In this document: in pieces, positions 61,896 through 64,000 of the stretch | Layout of the letters: each line of letters begins with the position of its first letter | Numbering within the stretch: position 1 is the stretch's first letter | Assembly: GCF_042679565.1 (NCBI RefSeq) | Contig: NZ_JBHTMY010000003.1 | Coordinates: 310,001 to 374,000, forward strand | Length of the DNA: 64,000 nucleotides | Direction: 5' to 3' | Origin: Namhaeicola litoreus | GTDB lineage: Bacteria > Bacteroidota > Bacteroidia > Flavobacteriales > Flavobacteriaceae | Made by a program: the position numbers and the translations under genes | Notes under the pieces: model-generated | Told to the model about the DNA's origin: nothing | The model's database searches: none | The model's input: only the letters and a program-made list of their open reading frames with translations

Positions 61896-62666
61896 ATGGC
61901 AAATAAAGAAGTGACTGTTGAATCTAAATTGAGAACTTTATACGACCTTCAATTAATTGATTCAAGAATTGATGAAATCGCAAACATGCGCGGTGAATTA
62001 CCCTTAGAAGTGAAAGATCTTGAAGACGAGGTTGAAGGACTTAAAACGAGGTTAGAAAATCTCAATACCGACATCGAAAATCATGAAACGAGTATTGCCA
62101 ATAAGAAAAATGCTATTGATGATGCAAAGGCGTTGATGAAAAAATATGAAGAGCAACAAAAAAACGTGCGAAATAATCGCGAATATGACTCTTTAACAAA
62201 AGAAATTGAATACCAAGGCCTTGAAATTCAGTTAGCTGAAAAGAAAATTGGAGAGGCTAAAGTTAAAATTGAACAGAAAAAGGAAATCATTGCTACTGCT
62301 AAAGAGCGATTGGCAGAAAAAGAGAATCACCTTAAACATAAAAAGGCAGAATTGGATGGTCTTTTGGCTGAAACAGAGAAAGAAGAAAAACTTTTGGCTA
62401 AAAAATCAATTGAATTTAGCGAACTAATCGATGAGCGTCTATTAAAAGCTTATAAGAAAATCAGGTCAAGCGTTAGAAATGGTTTGGCTGTAGTAGCTAT
62501 CGATAGAGGTGCTTCAGGAGGATCTTTCTTTACAATTCCACCTCAGCGTCAGGTAGAAATTGCTTCGCGCAAAAAGATCATTACGGATGAGCATAGCGGA
62601 AGAATTTTAATAGATGCAGAATTGGCCGCTGAAGAAAAACAAAAAATAGATAATTTGATTTCTTAA
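61896..62666 (+). CDS. Coiled-coil protein of the C4-type zinc-ribbon (CdsZ-like) family lacking the zinc cysteines
   Basis: A 256-residue protein whose first 180 residues form a long coiled coil (IDEIANMRGELPLEVKDLEDEVEGLKTRLENLNTDIENHE onward) followed by a short C-terminal domain that in the family is a zinc ribbon with two CxxC-type pairs. Here the equivalent segment reads ASGGSFFTIPPQRQ and TDEHSGRILID: serines or other residues stand where the cysteines normally lie (CGGC and CxxC). The protein contains no cysteine at all. It is translationally close (2 bp) to the Nif3-like gene, a standard pairing. It may be a structural partner of Nif3; zinc binding is not expected. Confidence 0.85.
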   Translation: MANKEVTVESKLRTLYDLQLIDSRIDEIANMRGELPLEVKDLEDEVEGLKTRLENLNTDIENHETSIANKKNAIDDAKALMKKYEEQQKNVRNNREYDSLTKEIEYQGLEIQLAEKKIGEAKVKIEQKKEIIATAKERLAEKENHLKHKKAELDGLLAETEKEEKLLAKKSIEFSELIDERLLKAYKKIRSSVRNGLAVVAIDRGASGGSFFTIPPQRQVEIASRKKIITDEHSGRILIDAELAAEEKQKIDNLIS

Positions 62667-62713
62667 CATAGAGATTTGTTGTAATTTGAGCCCTCAATAC
62701 CAAAAGGATTAAA

Positions 62714-64000
62714 GTGAGGTTAAAAAATAGAACAAAACAATATTTAAAATGGATGGTATTATGTTTACCATCCATTTTTTTATTTTTAGGATGTGCAGAG
62801 TCTAAACGTGAAAAGCAGGTAAGGTTATACGAATCCTATTGCGCCAGTTGTCATATTTTACCAAGTCCGGATGTTTTACCCAGACAGATTTGGGAAGAAA
62901 AATTGTTGCCAGATATGGCGGCAAGGATGGGAATAGTAGACAATGGATATAATCCACTAAAAGGCCTTCCTTTTAAAGAAGCTGAGTCCATTATAAAATC
63001 TGGAATATATCCGGCTGCACCAATTATGAGTAGCGAAGACTGGAGTTTGTTGAAGTCCTATATTTTGGAAATGGCACCGGATTCTCTACCTTCAATTAAT
63101 GAGCCACATAGTGCTAGTACATTGCAGCAGTTTAGAGCAGTATCCATTTCATTAGATGAAAACCCTGGTAATTTTGTCACTTATTTTGAATGTAGAAATG
63201 ATACAATGTGGATAGGAGATTTGCAGGGTAATTTGTTTTCTTTTATGTATGGCGATATAAAACCAAAAACGAGGCTTCAAGCGAATTCTGCTGTTGTAGA
63301 TTTTTATCAGTATGATGGAAAGTCATATATCACTGCAGTTGGTAAATTAGATCCCTCAGATATTGCCTCCGGACAGATCATTTTGTTGGAGAATGATTCT
63401 TTGAGACCTGCTAAAGAGTTGTTTCATAGACCCGTTAATATGTATGTCAAAGACCTGACTGGTGACAACGAACCCGAGTTCATCATCAGTGAGTTTGGAA
63501 ACCTGACCGGTCAATTGTCATTGGTAGAGCATCCTTTTGATGAGCAGTTTAAAAAAACAACCTTATTGCCGCAGCCAGGTACCATTAAGGTTGAAGTAGT
63601 TGATTTGAATCGAGATAATAGACTAGATATTGTTGCGCTTACTTCGCAAGGAGATGAAACAATTACGGTGCTATATCAACAAGAGGATCATTCTTTTATT
63701 CCTGAAAAGGTACTTCGGTTTAGTCCGATTTACGGCAGTAGTTGGTTTGAACTGATAGATTATGATAAAGATGGTGATTTAGATATTGTTACCGTGAATG
63801 GAGACAATGCTGATAAAACTTTTGTACATAAACCCTATCACGGATTGAGGATTCACCTCAATGATGGAAATAATCATTTTGAAGAAAAATATTTTTATCC
63901 ACTCAATGGCGCCACAAGGTTCACTGTAGACGATTTTGATCAAGACGGTGATTTTGATTTTGGAATCATTTCCACTTTTCCTGATTACGAAAAATATCCT
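62714..64000 (+). CDS. Cytochrome/FG-GAP (VCBS) repeat lipoprotein, 3' end beyond the window
   Basis: An open frame of 429 codons that runs off the right edge. From GTG at 62714 it encodes a basic leader, a hydrophobic stretch ending in lipobox LFLGC (Cys27), then a c-type haem motif CASCH (residues 43-47) followed by the short cytochrome-like region LPSPDVLPRQIWEEKLL. Beyond it are calcium-type FG-GAP/VCBS repeats: DLNRDNRLDIV, DYDKDGDLDIV and DFDQDGDFDFGI. A surface-exposed or periplasmic seven-bladed propeller lipoprotein with a haem domain is likely. An ATG at 62753 is the alternative start, but GTG retains the positive N-terminus and has an AAAAGGA ribosome-binding-like sequence upstream. 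The complete length cannot be stated. Confidence 0.8.
   Translation, partial: MRLKNRTKQYLKWMVLCLPSIFLFLGCAESKREKQVRLYESYCASCHILPSPDVLPRQIWEEKLLPDMAARMGIVDNGYNPLKGLPFKEAESIIKSGIYPAAPIMSSEDWSLLKSYILEMAPDSLPSINEPHSASTLQQFRAVSISLDENPGNFVTYFECRNDTMWIGDLQGNLFSFMYGDIKPKTRLQANSAVVDFYQYDGKSYITAVGKLDPSDIASGQIILLENDSLRPAKELFHRPVNMYVKDLTGDNEPEFIISEFGNLTGQLSLVEHPFDEQFKKTTLLPQPGTIKVEVVDLNRDNRLDIVALTSQGDETITVLYQQEDHSFIPEKVLRFSPIYGSSWFELIDYDKDGDLDIVTVNGDNADKTFVHKPYHGLRIHLNDGNNHFEEKYFYPLNGATRFTVDDFDQDGDFDFGIISTFPDYEKYP
62749..62781. terminator. Terminator-like hairpin inside the start of the lipoprotein gene
   Basis: ATGGATGGTA (62749-62758) and TACCATCCAT (62766-62775) form a perfect 10-bp stem with a seven-base loop, extended by flanking A and T runs, and are followed by six further Ts (62776-62781). 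It looks like an intrinsic terminator for the Nif3/zinc-ribbon operon, yet it lies within the signal-peptide codons of the next gene (GTG at 62714), and the alternative ATG at 62753 lies in the stem. Confidence 0.6.

Noticed and set aside
62581..62775. Minus-strand ORF across the end of the zinc-ribbon gene
   Set aside because: It spans a terminator hairpin and overlaps two plus-strand genes; no motif.
1..64000. CRISPR arrays, insertion sequences, integrons, tRNA or rRNA genes
   Set aside because: No tandem spaced repeats, transposase motifs or tRNA/rRNA-like sequences were recognised on reading the window; a dedicated scan was not possible.

Overview
The window is AT-rich chromosomal DNA from a member of the Bacteroidota, most likely a marine or environmental Flavobacteriaceae species. 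The evidence is a SusC/SusD pair, many lipoproteins with Bacteroidota-style lipoboxes, family-typical proteins (DUF5606, DUF4421, GIN domain, HYC_CC_PP), and promoters of the Bacteroidota type (TTG/TTTG, about 19-21 bp, then TAnnTTTG). I saw no phage, insertion sequence, CRISPR array, rRNA or tRNA gene. Genes are densely packed on both strands, and no gene-free stretch exceeds 300 bases.

Layout. 1-9.6 kb: a carbohydrate locus with a GntP-type permease (cut by the window edge), an AraC regulator, a SusC/SusD importer and a secreted GH3 glycosidase, followed by a DUF502 membrane protein. 9.6-16 kb: a DNA-damage-type cassette. A LexA-like S24 autorepressor and an exonuclease/GIY-YIG nuclease are transcribed away from a DnaE2-type polymerase and DinB, with phased repeat operators between them. 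16-21 kb: small secreted, TerB-like, kynureninase, SGNH hydrolase, GIN-domain and MFS genes. 21.2-31.7 kb: a tight six-gene copper/silver efflux operon (HYC_CC_PP protein, CusA-type RND pump, TolC-like channel, CopA-type ATPase, PepSY protein, CusB-like adaptor). 31.7-34.8 kb: a TonB-dependent receptor divergent from a DtxR/MntR regulator, with a palindromic operator lying inside the receptor promoter. 35-40 kb: a Tat-exported Gfo/Idh/MocA oxidoreductase, an Ig-like lipoprotein, a two-subunit molybdenum hydroxylase, and a 47-residue Cys/Lys-rich ORF with its own promoter and a perfect 25-bp palindrome. 40.3-45.1 kb: a four-gene efflux operon (TolC, HlyD, two ABC-2 permeases, no ATPase) with two 8-3-8 palindromes upstream. 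45.2-64 kb: mainly housekeeping and envelope genes (mnmE, an AGCS symporter, an HhH protein, an acyl-CoA dehydrogenase, cca, tsaC, two glycosyltransferases and an LPS kinase, dapD, ruvX, def, mazG, an asparaginase-type lipoprotein, a DUF4421 protein, a Nif3-like protein, and a zinc-ribbon homologue without its cysteines). A c-type cytochrome/FG-GAP lipoprotein runs off the right edge.

The leads I consider strongest are the autorepressor/mutagenesis cassette with operators spaced by helical turns (11.74-11.83 kb), the unlisted small Cys-rich ORF with its palindrome (39.97-40.19 kb), and the orphan palindromes in front of the efflux operon (45.10-45.15 kb). No search or structure prediction was run. 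Family names rest on motifs read by eye, and regulatory sites are inferred from sequence pattern only.
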